Below, in pieces: positions 9,099-18,292 of a DNA stretch of 64,000 nucleotides. The translations under genes and the position numbers were made by a program. Within the stretch, counting starts at the first letter, position 1. Each line of letters begins with the position of its first letter. The notes below the pieces were generated by a model, which saw only the letters and a list, made by a program, of their open reading frames with translations, made no database searches and had not been told where the DNA came from. Origin of the DNA: Bifidobacterium rousetti (GTDB lineage Bacteria; Actinomycetota; Actinomycetes; Actinomycetales; Bifidobacteriaceae); contig NZ_PEBH01000002.1 in NCBI RefSeq assembly GCF_008698235.1, positions 310,001-374,000 of the forward strand, read 5' to 3'.

Positions 9099-10499
9099 TC
9101 AGCGGATGACCAGATACAGCAGCATCGCCGTGACGATGACGACCAATCCGATCGCGACGACCGCGACCAGGCCGGCGCGCACGCCGAGGATGCGGCCGTG
9201 GCCTCTGCGGCCATCATCCCCATCGCCCGGTCCGACGGCCCGGCCGCTTTCCAGCAGGGCCGAGAACGCGCCGAACGCCACGAGCAGCGATCCCATCACG
9301 ACGAGCACCATCAGGGCGCGGGTCGGGAAGGTCAGGCCGTCGCCCAGCTGGATCGAGGCGATGACGAAGGAGATGATGCCGGCGAAGAAGCCGATGAACT
9401 CGAGCATGTCGATGCGCTCGTTGTCGAATCGCCTGCCCAGCTCGTCCATCTTCCCGTCGAGCTCGCGGGCGCGGGCGCGTTGCGCCTCCTGCGCGTCGTC
9501 GATGACCGACGACAGCGAGCGCATGTTCGACAGCATGTTGCAGGTGTTGCGCGCGTCGAAGATCTCGTTCATCTCGGTCACGTACGTGCTGCCCTTGAGC
9601 ACGCCGTCGCCGGAACCGCCGGCCGCACCGCCGGAACCGGAGGAACCGACATCATCCCCGACCCGCGCGTTGTAGCGCGAGTTCTCCAGATCGACGGCGC
9701 GGGCGAACTCGGCCTGCGCGTCGTCGTATCGTCCGAGGCAGGCGAGCACACGCCCATAGCTGACGTGGAAGATCGGATGCCAACCCTCGCGCGGCATCCC
9801 CTCGAACAGGTCGACGAGCCGTTCGAGCGCATCCCGGTCGCCGTCTTCGGGCATCTGCCGGCCCGACGAGATGAGCTCGCGCTCCACGCGCCCAAGAATC
9901 TGCTCGGTGTACGTGTTGATGAACCCGATATGCCCGGGCGCGATCTCGTGGGCGCGCCACGACGCCTCCTCGGCGAGCCGGGCGTCGCCCTCATACTGAT
10001 GGAACATGGACAGGGCGTACCGGTACAGCGAGAACCCTCCCAGACACACCTCGAGCAACGGTACGAAACGACGCCAGTACCGCAACCGCCTGTCGGCGTC
10101 GAACTCGCGCCGGTGGAACCATTCGAAGGCGATAAAGAACGGGACCAGCAGCGCGACGTCGCCCTTGTGCCTGGCGCTCGCGTCGAGCACCGAGTCGATG
10201 ATGTCGACGGCGTCGGAGCGCGTGAAGACGCCGTGCTCGATCACGTCCTCGCGCAGATACCGTTCGAATTCCGGCTCGTCCGGAGACACCGTCGCAAGGT
10301 GCGCGTAGACGTCCCGCAGACGCTCGACCGTCGCGGAGGAGACGGGGAACTCGGACCCGGCGAGCTCGCCAAGCAGCGCGTCCGCACCGGGGAAGACGGT
10401 CGCGTCGCCTGCGACGCCCGGACCGGCCGAGACCGTATCCACCGCGGATACCGTCTCGGGTTCCGTCGTTGGTTCCGTTGTGGAAGTACTGTCAGCCAT
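9099..10499 (-). CDS. TPR-like protein with C-terminal membrane segments, function unknown
   Basis: A 466 aa protein with no recognised enzymatic motif. Residues about 1-50 are Thr/Glu/Val-rich and probably disordered. Residues about 60-290 are helical and resemble tetratricopeptide-type repeats (for example HVSYGRVLACLGRYDDAQAEFARAVDLE). A Gly/Ser-rich linker follows, then an Arg/Glu-rich coiled coil (QEAQRARARELDGKMDEL). Three hydrophobic segments near the C-terminus would anchor it. GGAGGT precedes the ATG. It is monocistronic and divergent from the amidotransferase-like gene at 10637. Confidence 0.7.
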   Translation of the reverse strand: MADSTSTTEPTTEPETVSAVDTVSAGPGVAGDATVFPGADALLGELAGSEFPVSSATVERLRDVYAHLATVSPDEPEFERYLREDVIEHGVFTRSDAVDIIDSVLDASARHKGDVALLVPFFIAFEWFHRREFDADRRLRYWRRFVPLLEVCLGGFSLYRYALSMFHQYEGDARLAEEASWRAHEIAPGHIGFINTYTEQILGRVERELISSGRQMPEDGDRDALERLVDLFEGMPREGWHPIFHVSYGRVLACLGRYDDAQAEFARAVDLENSRYNARVGDDVGSSGSGGAAGGSGDGVLKGSTYVTEMNEIFDARNTCNMLSNMRSLSSVIDDAQEAQRARARELDGKMDELGRRFDNERIDMLEFIGFFAGIISFVIASIQLGDGLTFPTRALMVLVVMGSLLVAFGAFSALLESGRAVGPGDGDDGRRGHGRILGVRAGLVAVVAIGLVVIVTAMLLYLVIR

Positions 10500-10636
10500 T
10501 GATGAGACCTCCGCTCGTATAATGCGAACCGTGGGACCGGCCGGATCGCCCCGACAGGCTCCGGCCGCGCGGTTCGCGGAATCGATCGTACGGCCATACT
10601 ATCGCCCGAAGACCCTGTGAGGGAAAGGAAACGCGT

Positions 10637-11362
10637 ATGCAGCCCGTCGTGGCGCTGATGATGCAATGCTCGGAGACCGTGCCCGGGGCCTTCGACATCG
10701 ATCCGGGGTATGTTCGGCTGCTGGAGCACGCCGGCGCGCAGGTGCTGCGCGTGGACCCGTCCGACGACGACGCCTACCTGCACGACATGATCGGGCGTGC
10801 GGACGGCCTGATGATCCCCGGCGGCAACGACATCGACCCCGAGCTGTACGGCGGCGCCCGCCTGGATTCGACGGACGAGCTCGTGCCCCTGCGCGACCAC
10901 GCCGAACCGGTGCTGCTCACCGACGCCTATGAACGCCGGATGCCGTATCTGGGCGTCTGCCGCGGCCTACAGATGATGTGCGTGCTCGCGGGAGGCAACC
11001 TCTACCAGCAGATCGCCGACGATGTGCCGGGCGCACTGAATCACTGGCAGGACAAGCCGTATGCCGAACCCAGCCACGAGGTGTCCATCGCCGCCGGCTC
11101 GCCGTTGCGCGGGATTCTGGGGCGGGATACGCTCGCGGTCAACAGCGTGCACCATCAGGCGGTGCACGAGGCCGGGCGTGGCGTCACGGTGCAGGCGACG
11201 GCGCCCGACGGGATCATCGAGTCCGCGTATCGGAGCGACCGTGACTTCTTCATGGCGGTGCAGTGGCACCCCGAGCAGACGCCGGACGCCGAGGACAGCC
11301 ATCGGCTCGCCGTGGCGTTCGTGGACGCCTGCCGCAGGTATCGCGACGCGCGAGGAGAGTGA
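10637..11362 (+). CDS. gamma-glutamyl-gamma-aminobutyrate hydrolase-like peptidase (C26)
   Basis: Class I glutamine-amidotransferase-fold hydrolase of 241 aa. The catalytic Cys sits in YLGVCRGLQMM and the His in QWHPEQTPD; the GGNDIDPELYGG oxyanion region is typical of PuuD/C26 proteins. It would cleave gamma-glutamyl bonds, but no putrescine-pathway genes are adjacent, so the true substrate is open. GAGGGAAAGGA precedes the ATG at a good distance. Convergent with the DUF4186 gene 23 nt downstream. Confidence 0.88.
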   Translation: MQPVVALMMQCSETVPGAFDIDPGYVRLLEHAGAQVLRVDPSDDDAYLHDMIGRADGLMIPGGNDIDPELYGGARLDSTDELVPLRDHAEPVLLTDAYERRMPYLGVCRGLQMMCVLAGGNLYQQIADDVPGALNHWQDKPYAEPSHEVSIAAGSPLRGILGRDTLAVNSVHHQAVHEAGRGVTVQATAPDGIIESAYRSDRDFFMAVQWHPEQTPDAEDSHRLAVAFVDACRRYRDARGE

Positions 11363-11385
11363 TCGCGCGCGTTTCGGCGTCCGGA

Positions 11386-11838
11386 TCAGAACAGCGGGGT
11401 CATGCCGTCGGGGCGATCGGAGTGCGCCGGACGGGCCGGATGAGCCGGACGGGCCGGATGCACCGGATGCGCGGCGAGGTCGCGTTCGATCCACGCCATG
11501 ACGAGGTCGGCGAGGCGGTTCACCTCCGCCTCGCTCAGCGCACGGCCTTTGGGGATGTGATGCCATTTCTCGATGCACCCGCGGCAGCAGGTCGCGGTCG
11601 CGTGCTGCGCGGTGAACACCGGATGGCCCCGCCACGGGGTCTGACGGCCGTCGTTCCTCGGAGTCGCATCGCCGACCCGGTCTCGTAGCATCTCATGGGC
11701 GTGGCGGTCGATCACCTCCCGTCCCTTGGCGCGCGCATACGCCCGATCCTTGGCCGCAAGCGCGAATTTCGCCCGGAATGGCGAATGGGACAGCCGTTCC
11801 AAGGTGTCCGCTATCCATCGCCGTTCATCGTCGTCCAT
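11386..11838 (-). CDS. DUF4186 family protein
   Basis: About 150 aa of unknown function. The family hallmark is the central block FTAQHATATCCRGCIEKWH followed by HIPKGRALSEAEVNRL, with a Cys-Cys-x-x-Cys that could bind metal. The C-terminal tail repeats HPARPAHPARPAHS and is encoded by short tandem repeats absent from the conserved core. An ATG four codons upstream (11850) is an equally possible start. Confidence 0.82.
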   Translation of the reverse strand: MDDDERRWIADTLERLSHSPFRAKFALAAKDRAYARAKGREVIDRHAHEMLRDRVGDATPRNDGRQTPWRGHPVFTAQHATATCCRGCIEKWHHIPKGRALSEAEVNRLADLVMAWIERDLAAHPVHPARPAHPARPAHSDRPDGMTPLF

Positions 11839-11907
11839 ACGCCGCCCCATCCGATCCGCCGCGTCCCGTCGAATCCAGGACCGTCGAATCCAAGACGAGC
11901 GTACCGC

Positions 11908-12173
11908 TTGTCACAACATGCGATTTCGGATGATTTTCGCACGTTGTGACACGAATCATCGACGCGGCACGCCACCGACCGCGATCGAAGCAACAAGCAA
12001 TATCGTGAAAATGGCGGAATTCCAAGCATTTCGATGACGCTCTCTCAACCCCCATCCGCGCGAGCGATACACCGATCCTGTCACAACTCGCAATTCACAC
12101 CGATTCAGTCGAGTTGTGACAACGAAATTTGTCACAACGTGCCGGAGGGGCGATGGAAAGCGAGTTGTGACAA
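11908..12173. repeat. cluster of TTGTCACAAC hairpins between divergent genes
   Basis: Within the 548-nt gap 11839-12386, three inverted repeats share the stem TTGTCACAAC. Arms are 11909-11923 with 11937-11951 (one mismatch), 12079-12090 with 12110-12121 (perfect) and 12129-12142 with 12160-12173. The right arm of the second and left arm of the third also pair with each other across CGAAA. The remainder holds the leader of the small gene at 12387. The layout parallels the cluster at 5757, with a different stem sequence. Confidence 0.8.
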
Positions 12174-12386
12174 TCCGTGGCGTTCCCGGCGGACATGACT
12201 CGCGAAAGATCCGAACCGCCGTACCCTCCGACCGCGGAAACGCCCGATACCCCCTACTCACCAACGACGGAAACGACTACAATACCGCTTTAGCCAAGGA
12301 ATTCCGAGGGCGGGGTTCCCTACACCGCCTCCCGCGACGCCGATGACGTCGGACGCGGACGGCGGCACGCAAGCCAAGGAGTCATC

Positions 12387-12599
12387 ATGACCGGCATTGA
12401 CGAAAAGGAACTGGACGAGAAGCTGGCCGAGGCGCAGACCATCGACGAGGTGATGGCGATCGCCAAGGAGGCCGGGCACCCGCTGAGCTACGAGGAGGCG
12501 GACGCGTTCTTCGGACGCATCGAACAGGCCAAGTCCGACACCGCCGAACTGGTCGGCGATTCCGTCAGGACGCAGGCCGAGAAGGAGTTCGGCATCTGA
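12387..12599 (+). CDS. small Nif11-like protein
   Basis: A 70 aa acidic protein beginning MTGIDEKELDEKLAEAQTID. The segment EVMAIAKEAGHPLSYEEADAFF resembles the Nif11 domain found in leader peptides of some ribosomally made peptides and in small stand-alone proteins. There is no Gly-Gly cleavage site followed by a Cys- or Ser-rich core, and no maturation enzyme or transporter lies nearby. A role as a RiPP precursor is therefore not supported. AAGGAG lies 7 nt before the ATG and a strong hairpin follows the gene, so it is a real, separately transcribed gene. Confidence 0.75.
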   Translation: MTGIDEKELDEKLAEAQTIDEVMAIAKEAGHPLSYEEADAFFGRIEQAKSDTAELVGDSVRTQAEKEFGI

Positions 12600-12626
12600 G
12601 GAATCTGGCGCATCCCCCTGATACGC

Positions 12627-12680
12627 GAATGGCTTCCGTCCCCACGCAACACCCATGCGACGCGGGAACGGAAGCCATTC
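12627..12680 (+). terminator. hairpin terminator after the Nif11-like gene
   Basis: GAATGGCTTCCGT (12627-12639) pairs perfectly with 12668-12680. TCGTTATG follows rather than a clean U tract. It may serve both strands, since the ECF gene converges from the right. Confidence 0.65.
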
Positions 12681-12700
12681 TCGTTATGAGTCGGATCAAC

Positions 12701-12750
12701 TACCCCTCAGCCCCGCTTTCGCGAGCCAGCTCCCCTGACAGGGGGAGCCT
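12701..12750. repeat. dispersed modular repeat, short form
   Basis: A 50-bp element running from CTACCCCTCAGCCCCGC to CTGACAGGGGGAGCC. It has two small internal stems (CGCTTTCGCG region and CTCCCCTGACAGGGGGAG). The same outline occurs at 49451-49497 and forms the outer ends of the long copies. Confidence 0.75.
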
Positions 12751-12759
12751 TCAGCGGTA

Positions 12760-13452
12760 TCAGACCCGTGAGGCGGACTCGGCGTCGATCAGGGCGCGGC
12801 CGGAGGCGAGACGGTCGAGGACGCCGGTCCGGGCGAGGCCCAGCATGAGGAACCACGGCATCACACCGCTCAGCAGCGCACCACCCGTGAGCTCGGAGAT
12901 CAGGTGGACGATGCCGCGGGGGCTCACGATCGCGACGCCCTGATAGCGGAAGAGCAGCAGATAGAAGCCGTATTCGAGCGCGACGAGCAGTCCGGAGACG
13001 ACCGAGATCGGCAGGTTGAACCTGCGGTAGCGGGTCAGCGCGAACGGGATCTCGGCGAACGCGCCCTGCAGCAGCGCGGAGACGATCACGAATCCGACGC
13101 CGTACTGGCTGCCGATCACCGTCTCGACGAGCGTGCCGACGACGTTGACGTACAGCGCGGCGCCCGGCCTGCGCAGGATCAGCAGCGCGAGCGTGCCGGA
13201 GAAGTACCACATCGCATGCGTCACCGACGCGAGTCCCGGAAGGACCGCGCCGAGCACCGAGGAGATCGGCATGTACGCGAAGTTGAATCCCCAGAAGATC
13301 ACGCCGCAGGCCGCGCCGAGCGCCGCGCCGACGGCGATGTCGACCGGTCGCCACTTGAGGCTGGAGAGGCCGGAGCCGTTGGCATCATTGGAGGAAACGG
13401 ATGAAGACGAAGGCGAAAACGAAGACGATGGACGATTGTCGATTGCGGACAT
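12760..13452 (-). CDS. ECF transporter S component, YkoE/thiamine-precursor type
   Basis: Substrate-binding membrane subunit of an energy-coupling-factor transporter, about 230 aa. After a Ser-rich N-terminus of about 40 residues there are five or six hydrophobic segments: IAVGAALGAACGVIFWGFNF, HAMWYFSGTLALLILRRPGA, FVIVSALLQGAFAEIPFAL, ISVVSGLLVALEYGFYLLLF and GALLSGVMPWFLMLGLA. Motifs such as FSGTLALLILRRPGAAL and QGAFAEIPFALTRY point to the YkoE (HMP/thiamine) group. The start is the ATG after GGGGAG. No ECF ATPase or T component is adjacent. I looked for a TPP riboswitch upstream and saw no CTGAGA core. Confidence 0.8.
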   Translation of the reverse strand: MSAIDNRPSSSFSPSSSSVSSNDANGSGLSSLKWRPVDIAVGAALGAACGVIFWGFNFAYMPISSVLGAVLPGLASVTHAMWYFSGTLALLILRRPGAALYVNVVGTLVETVIGSQYGVGFVIVSALLQGAFAEIPFALTRYRRFNLPISVVSGLLVALEYGFYLLLFRYQGVAIVSPRGIVHLISELTGGALLSGVMPWFLMLGLARTGVLDRLASGRALIDAESASRV

Positions 13453-13618
13453 GGTGCTCCCCTGCCGGTTACGGCCGCGCACAGTGATACTTGACTACTT
13501 GGAAAAGACGCCCCTTGACCTGCACGGCTCGGGCGGGAGCGCCGCACGCCAGTATAGGGGCGATTCGTGCGATTCGGGTAACAAGGTATCCGCGCCGGAC
13601 GTTCACCGGCGAACTTCA

Positions 13619-13765
13619 CTACCCCTCAGTCCCGCTTCGCGGGCCAGCTCGTCCCGCAATTACGGACGCGCTATGCGCGCATTCTGCTGGCTCGCCTGTC
13701 GGCTCGCACGTCGCCTACAAACAGCTCTGCTGTTTGCTTCACGGCAACGTCCGACAAGGGGAGCC
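13619..13765. repeat. dispersed modular repeat, long form, copy 2
   Basis: Lies between divergent ykoE-like and purB genes in the gap 13453-13813. The left end (ACCCCTCAGTCCCGCTTCGC, then GGGCCAGCTC) and right end (GACAAGGGGAGCC) equal the short element. About 100 bp starting GTCCCGCAATTACGGACG and ending CACGGCAACGTC sits exactly between them. This copy shows the modular structure most clearly. Confidence 0.8.
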
Positions 13766-13813
13766 AGTGCGTATGGTTTCCGCGGTTCACGGCTGGAAGT
13801 ACCCTAAAGAGTT

Positions 13814-15250
13814 ATGAAGCTTACCGATATTTCCCCCGCAATCGCACTGACGCCGCTTGACGGCCGCTATCACTCCGCCACCGCCCCGCTGGTCGAATAC
13901 CTGAGCGAGCCGGCCCTGAACCGCGAGCGCATGCGCGTCGAGGTCGAGTGGATGATCCTTCTGGCCAACGGCTTCGAGGGCAACGGCAACCAGCCGATCA
14001 TCGACGGCGTCGAGCCGTTCACCGACGCCGAGCAGGCGTTCCTCAGGGCGATTCCCGAGGACTTCGGCGCCGAGGGCATCAGGCAGCACGCCGCGCACGA
14101 GGCCGTCACGCATCACGACGTGAAGGCCGTCGAGTACTACATCGACGACCAGATCGACAAGGCCCCGGCAGAGCTGACGCACATCAACGACGCGCTCAAG
14201 ACCCTCGTGCACTTCGCCTGCACCTCCGAGGACATCAACAACCTGTCGATCGCCCGCTGCGTGAAGAACGCGATGGAACAGGTGTGGACCCCGGCGTTCG
14301 AGGAGATCATCGACCATCTCGCCGTCAAGGCCGATGAGTTCCGCGACCTGCCGCTGCTGTCCCTGACGCACGGCCAGCCGGCCACGCCGACGACGCTCGG
14401 CAAGGAGCTCGCCGTCTACGTCTACCGTCTCAACCGCCAGCTGAAGCACCTCGCCGCGCAGGAGTACCTGGGCAAGATCAACGGCGCGACCGGCACGTTC
14501 GGCGCGCATCTGGCCGCCTGCCCGGACGTCGACTGGATCGCCGTCTCCCGCGAGTTCGTCACCAACCGCATGGGCCTGACCTGGAACCCGCTGACGACGC
14601 AGATCGAAAGCCACGACTGGCAGGCCGAGCTGTACTCGACCGTCTCCCACGCGAACCGCATCATGCACAACCTGTGCGTGGACGTGTGGATGTACATCTC
14701 GCGCGGCGTGTTCGCGCAGGTCCCGGTCAAGGGCGCGACCGGCTCCTCGACGATGCCGCACAAGGTCAACCCGATCCGCTTCGAGAACGCGGAGGCCAAT
14801 TTCGAGCTGTCCTGCTCGCTGCTGGACACGCTGTCCGCCACGCTGGTGGAGTCCCGTTGGCAGCGCGATCTGACCGATTCGACCACGCAGCGCAACATCG
14901 GCTCGGCCCTCGGCTACTCGCTGCTGGCCCTGCACAACCTGATGGGCGGCCTGAAATCCATCCACCCGAACGAGCATGTGATCGCCCACGAGCTCGACAC
15001 GAACTGGGAGGTGCTCGGCGAGCCGATCCAGACTGCGATGCGCGCCTGCGAACTCAAGGGCCTGCCCGGCATGGACAAGCCGTACGAGAAGGTCAAGGAG
15101 CTGATGCGCGGCCACACGATCGACAAGACGCAGGTCGAGGCGTTCATCGACCAGCAGTCGTTCGACCCCGAGACCGCCGCGCGCCTCAAGGCCCTCACCC
15201 CCGCCACGTACACGGGTGTGGCGAGCAGGCTGGTGGACTTCGACCGCTGA
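13814..15250 (+). CDS. purB: adenylosuccinate lyase PurB
   Basis: Cleaves fumarate from SAICAR and from adenylosuccinate in purine synthesis. The 478 aa protein carries the fumarase/aspartase signature GSSTMPHKVNPIRFENAE, the N-terminal LTPLDGRYHS and the catalytic-His region LTHGQPATPTTLGKELAV. It has the longer E. coli-like form of the family. The Shine-Dalgarno is weak (AAAGAG). Followed after 19 nt by the LPG-synthase-type gene. Confidence 0.96.
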   Translation: MKLTDISPAIALTPLDGRYHSATAPLVEYLSEPALNRERMRVEVEWMILLANGFEGNGNQPIIDGVEPFTDAEQAFLRAIPEDFGAEGIRQHAAHEAVTHHDVKAVEYYIDDQIDKAPAELTHINDALKTLVHFACTSEDINNLSIARCVKNAMEQVWTPAFEEIIDHLAVKADEFRDLPLLSLTHGQPATPTTLGKELAVYVYRLNRQLKHLAAQEYLGKINGATGTFGAHLAACPDVDWIAVSREFVTNRMGLTWNPLTTQIESHDWQAELYSTVSHANRIMHNLCVDVWMYISRGVFAQVPVKGATGSSTMPHKVNPIRFENAEANFELSCSLLDTLSATLVESRWQRDLTDSTTQRNIGSALGYSLLALHNLMGGLKSIHPNEHVIAHELDTNWEVLGEPIQTAMRACELKGLPGMDKPYEKVKELMRGHTIDKTQVEAFIDQQSFDPETAARLKALTPATYTGVASRLVDFDR

Positions 15251-15269
15251 CGGACCGCTGGCACCCACC

Positions 15270-17741
15270 GTGACTTCCATCGACCTCGACCTCGATGAGA
15301 CGGCGCCGGGCGACCCCGCCGACCCGCATATCGACGATGTGCCGCCCAAGCGCATCCACGATTTCGGCGACCTGCTGCACGCGGGCGCCGCGGTGCTGCT
15401 CGCCCTCGTGGCGATGCTGTCGGCCACGTATCTGAGCGGGTTCGTCACCGGCATCGAGTCGGACGCCCATCACGTCGCCGGGCAGACCCTCAACTGGATG
15501 GTCGACCTGCCCACGTCGATGCTCCAGCAGCTCGCGATCGTCGCGATCGTCGTGATGGCGATCGCGCAGCTGCTCGTCGCACGCGAATGGCTGCAGGCCG
15601 TGCTCGCATTGCTGGCGCTGTTCGGCGGCATGGCGTTCGCGTGGGGCATATCGCTGGCCGTCTCGTCGATCGGCAACGCGACGATGGTCTCCGCACTGGG
15701 GTCGGCGAGCAGCACCTACGGCGCCGGCCTGCTGCCCGACTTCTATGCGGGGGCCGGCGCCCTGCTGACCGTGGCCGGGCCGCGCCGCACGCGTTCGACG
15801 GTCAAATGGGGATGGAACATCCTCTACGCGGTGGCCGCGATCCTCATCCTCCTGTCGGTCAACTCCGTGGCCGGCGTGCTCGTCTCGTTCGCGGCCGGTC
15901 GTCTCATCGGCATGCTGCTGCGCTTCGCGATCGGCACGAAGAACCAGGGCACATGGGGCGCCGACCTCGTGCAGGCGTTGAACGGCATCGGCCTGCGCAT
16001 CACGTCGCTGGAACGCCGCGTTGAACCGAGCCCGGCCGCGCACCGCTCGTTCCGTTCCACGTCCGTCGCTCTCGACGACGATCTGGTCGAAGGCTCGCGC
16101 GTGTACGACGCGCGCGACGATCTCGGTCGCCGCTTCGTCGTCTCCGCGCTCGACAGCCAGGTGCACACCGCCGGATACATGCGCCAGCTGTGGCAGTGGA
16201 TCCGTTTCACCGGCGTGTCGATGCGTCACGACCGCTCCCCGCGCGAGGCGACGCAGCATCACATGGCGATGATCCTGGGACTCAAGAACGCGGGGCTCTC
16301 CACGCCGCACGTCTACGGCGTGGCGGACACCGGGGAGACCTCGATCCTCGTGCTGCGCGGCAACGAGTCGATGCGCGAATTGAACCTCAACACCCTCTCC
16401 GACGACGACGCGATCGCCCTGATGCGCTACCTGTCGGTGGCGAACCGGCGCGGCTACACGCACCGCCGCATCACCCCGGACACGCTGGCGCGCCTCGAAT
16501 CGGGCACGCCGATCATCGCCGGATGGCAGAACGGCGACGACGCGAGCACCGCCCCAAACGTGGCGCTCGACCAGGTCCAGCTGCTCACCCTGCTCGCCGT
16601 GCTCATCGGTCCGGAACGCGCGGTCGCCGCCGGACGCGAGGTGTGGGGCGACGACCAGATGATCGCGCTCACGCCGTTCATGCAGAACGCGGCGGTCCCG
16701 ACCGGCACGCGCGCGCTGGGCGGGTGGGACAGGCATGTGATGGATGACCTGCGCGCCAGGACGCGCGCGCTCGCCCCCGAGGAGGACGTGCGCTCGATGG
16801 AGCCGGTGAAGCTCTCCCGCTTCTCGCCGCGCTCGTTCATCGGCACGGCGCTGCTCGTGGTCGCGGTGGTCGTCGTGTTCACGCAACTGAAGCCGAACGA
16901 GGTGATCGCGGCCGTCAGGAACGCGAACCCGATGATCGCGCTCGTCTGCCTCGTATTCGAGGTCCTCGCGATCCTCGGCTCGGCGATCGAGCTCGGCGCG
17001 TTCATCGAGAAGGACAAGCGCCGTCCGCTCGGCATCTTCATGTCGCAGGTGGCGCAGGGCTTCGCGGTGGTCTCGATGCCCGCGGGCGTGGGCCCGGCGT
17101 TCGTGAACCTGCAGTTCCTGCGCAAGTCCGGATACCGCAACACGACGGCCACCGCGATCATGACCGCGGTGATGGCGGTCTACTACGGCGGCACCGTGAT
17201 CATCCTCGTCCTGATCGGCCTGTTCACCGGGTCCAGCGCGTTGAGCACGATGATCCCGACGAACACGCTGATCACCATCATCGGCGCCGTGCTCATGGCG
17301 ATGGCGATCGCGATGATGATCCCGCCGGTGCGTCGGCTCGTCGCCGACAAGCTGCTGCCGCTGGCCAAGGCGTACGCCCGCCAGCTGGTCGACGTACTGT
17401 CCAATCCGCGCCAGCTGGCCGTGAGCGTGCTCGGCATGCTGCTGCTCAACGTCGCCACGGGACTCGAGTTCTGGGCGGCGCTGCTCGCGTTCGGGCAGAT
17501 GACCAACCCGTTCGAGACGCTGTTCCTCTTCCTGCTCGCCAACGCGATCGGCTCGGCGGTACCCACGCCGGGCGGCCTCGGCGGCGTCGAGGCCGCGTTG
17601 ACGTTCTCGTTCGGAGCCGCGGGCATCCCGGCCGGCGTGGCCCTGTCCGCGACGCTGCTGTACCGGGCGCTGTTCTACTGGCTGCGCATCCCGCTGGGTG
17701 CGCTGGCGATGCGCTGGCTCGACAGGCGGAACATGGTGTGA
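15270..17741 (+). CDS. large membrane protein with lysylphosphatidylglycerol-synthase TM domain
   Basis: An 823 aa integral membrane protein. Residues about 30-220 form an N-terminal set of TM helices. Residues about 250-500 are soluble and look like a degenerate protein-kinase or APH fold (HHMAMILGLKNAGLSTPHVYG, RRGYTHRRITPDTLARLE, GTPIIAGWQNGD). The C-terminal 300 residues are a UPF0104/LPG_synthase_TM domain with the hallmark VPTPGGLGGVEAALTF. No C-terminal LPG synthetase (DUF2156) domain is present, so lipid aminoacylation is not implied. The start is the GTG at 15270, 19 nt after purB. Confidence 0.85.
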   Translation: MTSIDLDLDETAPGDPADPHIDDVPPKRIHDFGDLLHAGAAVLLALVAMLSATYLSGFVTGIESDAHHVAGQTLNWMVDLPTSMLQQLAIVAIVVMAIAQLLVAREWLQAVLALLALFGGMAFAWGISLAVSSIGNATMVSALGSASSTYGAGLLPDFYAGAGALLTVAGPRRTRSTVKWGWNILYAVAAILILLSVNSVAGVLVSFAAGRLIGMLLRFAIGTKNQGTWGADLVQALNGIGLRITSLERRVEPSPAAHRSFRSTSVALDDDLVEGSRVYDARDDLGRRFVVSALDSQVHTAGYMRQLWQWIRFTGVSMRHDRSPREATQHHMAMILGLKNAGLSTPHVYGVADTGETSILVLRGNESMRELNLNTLSDDDAIALMRYLSVANRRGYTHRRITPDTLARLESGTPIIAGWQNGDDASTAPNVALDQVQLLTLLAVLIGPERAVAAGREVWGDDQMIALTPFMQNAAVPTGTRALGGWDRHVMDDLRARTRALAPEEDVRSMEPVKLSRFSPRSFIGTALLVVAVVVVFTQLKPNEVIAAVRNANPMIALVCLVFEVLAILGSAIELGAFIEKDKRRPLGIFMSQVAQGFAVVSMPAGVGPAFVNLQFLRKSGYRNTTATAIMTAVMAVYYGGTVIILVLIGLFTGSSALSTMIPTNTLITIIGAVLMAMAIAMMIPPVRRLVADKLLPLAKAYARQLVDVLSNPRQLAVSVLGMLLLNVATGLEFWAALLAFGQMTNPFETLFLFLLANAIGSAVPTPGGLGGVEAALTFSFGAAGIPAGVALSATLLYRALFYWLRIPLGALAMRWLDRRNMV

Positions 17742-17880
17742 AACCCGTAAAAACCACGGTATGAGACCCGTAAAAACGTTGGAAAATGCGGCGTCTGGTC
17801 ACATCATGCGCTATCATCATTCATGACAACCAACGGACCGGCAATGCAGTAGCCGGTCCCCGGACAAAGAAGGATGCTTT

Positions 17881-18165
17881 ATGGCATACAACAAGTCTGA
17901 TCTCGTCTCGAAGATCGCTCAGAAGTCCAACCTGACCAAGGCTCAGGCTGAGGCCGCTGTCAACGCCTTCCAGGATGTGTTCGTCGAGGCCATGCAGTCC
18001 GGCGAAGGTCTGAAGCTCACCGGCCTGTTCTCCGCGGAGCGCGTCAAGCGCGCCGCCCGCACCGGCCGCAACCCGCGCACCGGCGAGACCATCGAGATCC
18101 CCGCCACCTACGGCGTGCGCATCTCCGCCGGCACCCTGCTCAAGAAGGCCGTCACCAACAACTGA
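17881..18165 (+). CDS. hup: DNA-binding protein HU
   Basis: Histone-like nucleoid protein of 94 aa that binds and bends DNA as a dimer. It begins MAYNKSDLVSKIAQKSNLTK and has the arm motif RAARTGRNPRTGETIEIPATYGVR. AAGGATG precedes the ATG. The upstream leader carries two near-copies of ACCCGTAAAAAC. The gene end is a small duplication: CACCAACAACTGATT occurs twice around the stop codon. A strong terminator follows. Confidence 0.96.
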   Translation: MAYNKSDLVSKIAQKSNLTKAQAEAAVNAFQDVFVEAMQSGEGLKLTGLFSAERVKRAARTGRNPRTGETIEIPATYGVRISAGTLLKKAVTNN

Positions 18166-18224
18166 TTCACCAACAACTGATTGTTGGCTGATTCTCCGGC
18201 CTCCGGATAGGCGGAACAGATAAA

Positions 18225-18249
18225 CCCCGACCATGACGGTCGGGGTTTT
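18225..18249 (+). terminator. intrinsic terminator of hup
   Basis: CCCCGACC (18225-18232) pairs with GGTCGGGG (18238-18245) and is followed by TTTT. Classical rho-independent form. Confidence 0.85.
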
Positions 18250-18292
18250 CGCGTATCGGGGCGACTGCTCCGCAGCCCGCCGGGAAACCACC

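Noticed and set aside
13453-13620. TPP riboswitch upstream of the YkoE-like gene
   Set aside because: Expected from the family, but the conserved CTGAGA core is absent on the relevant strand.
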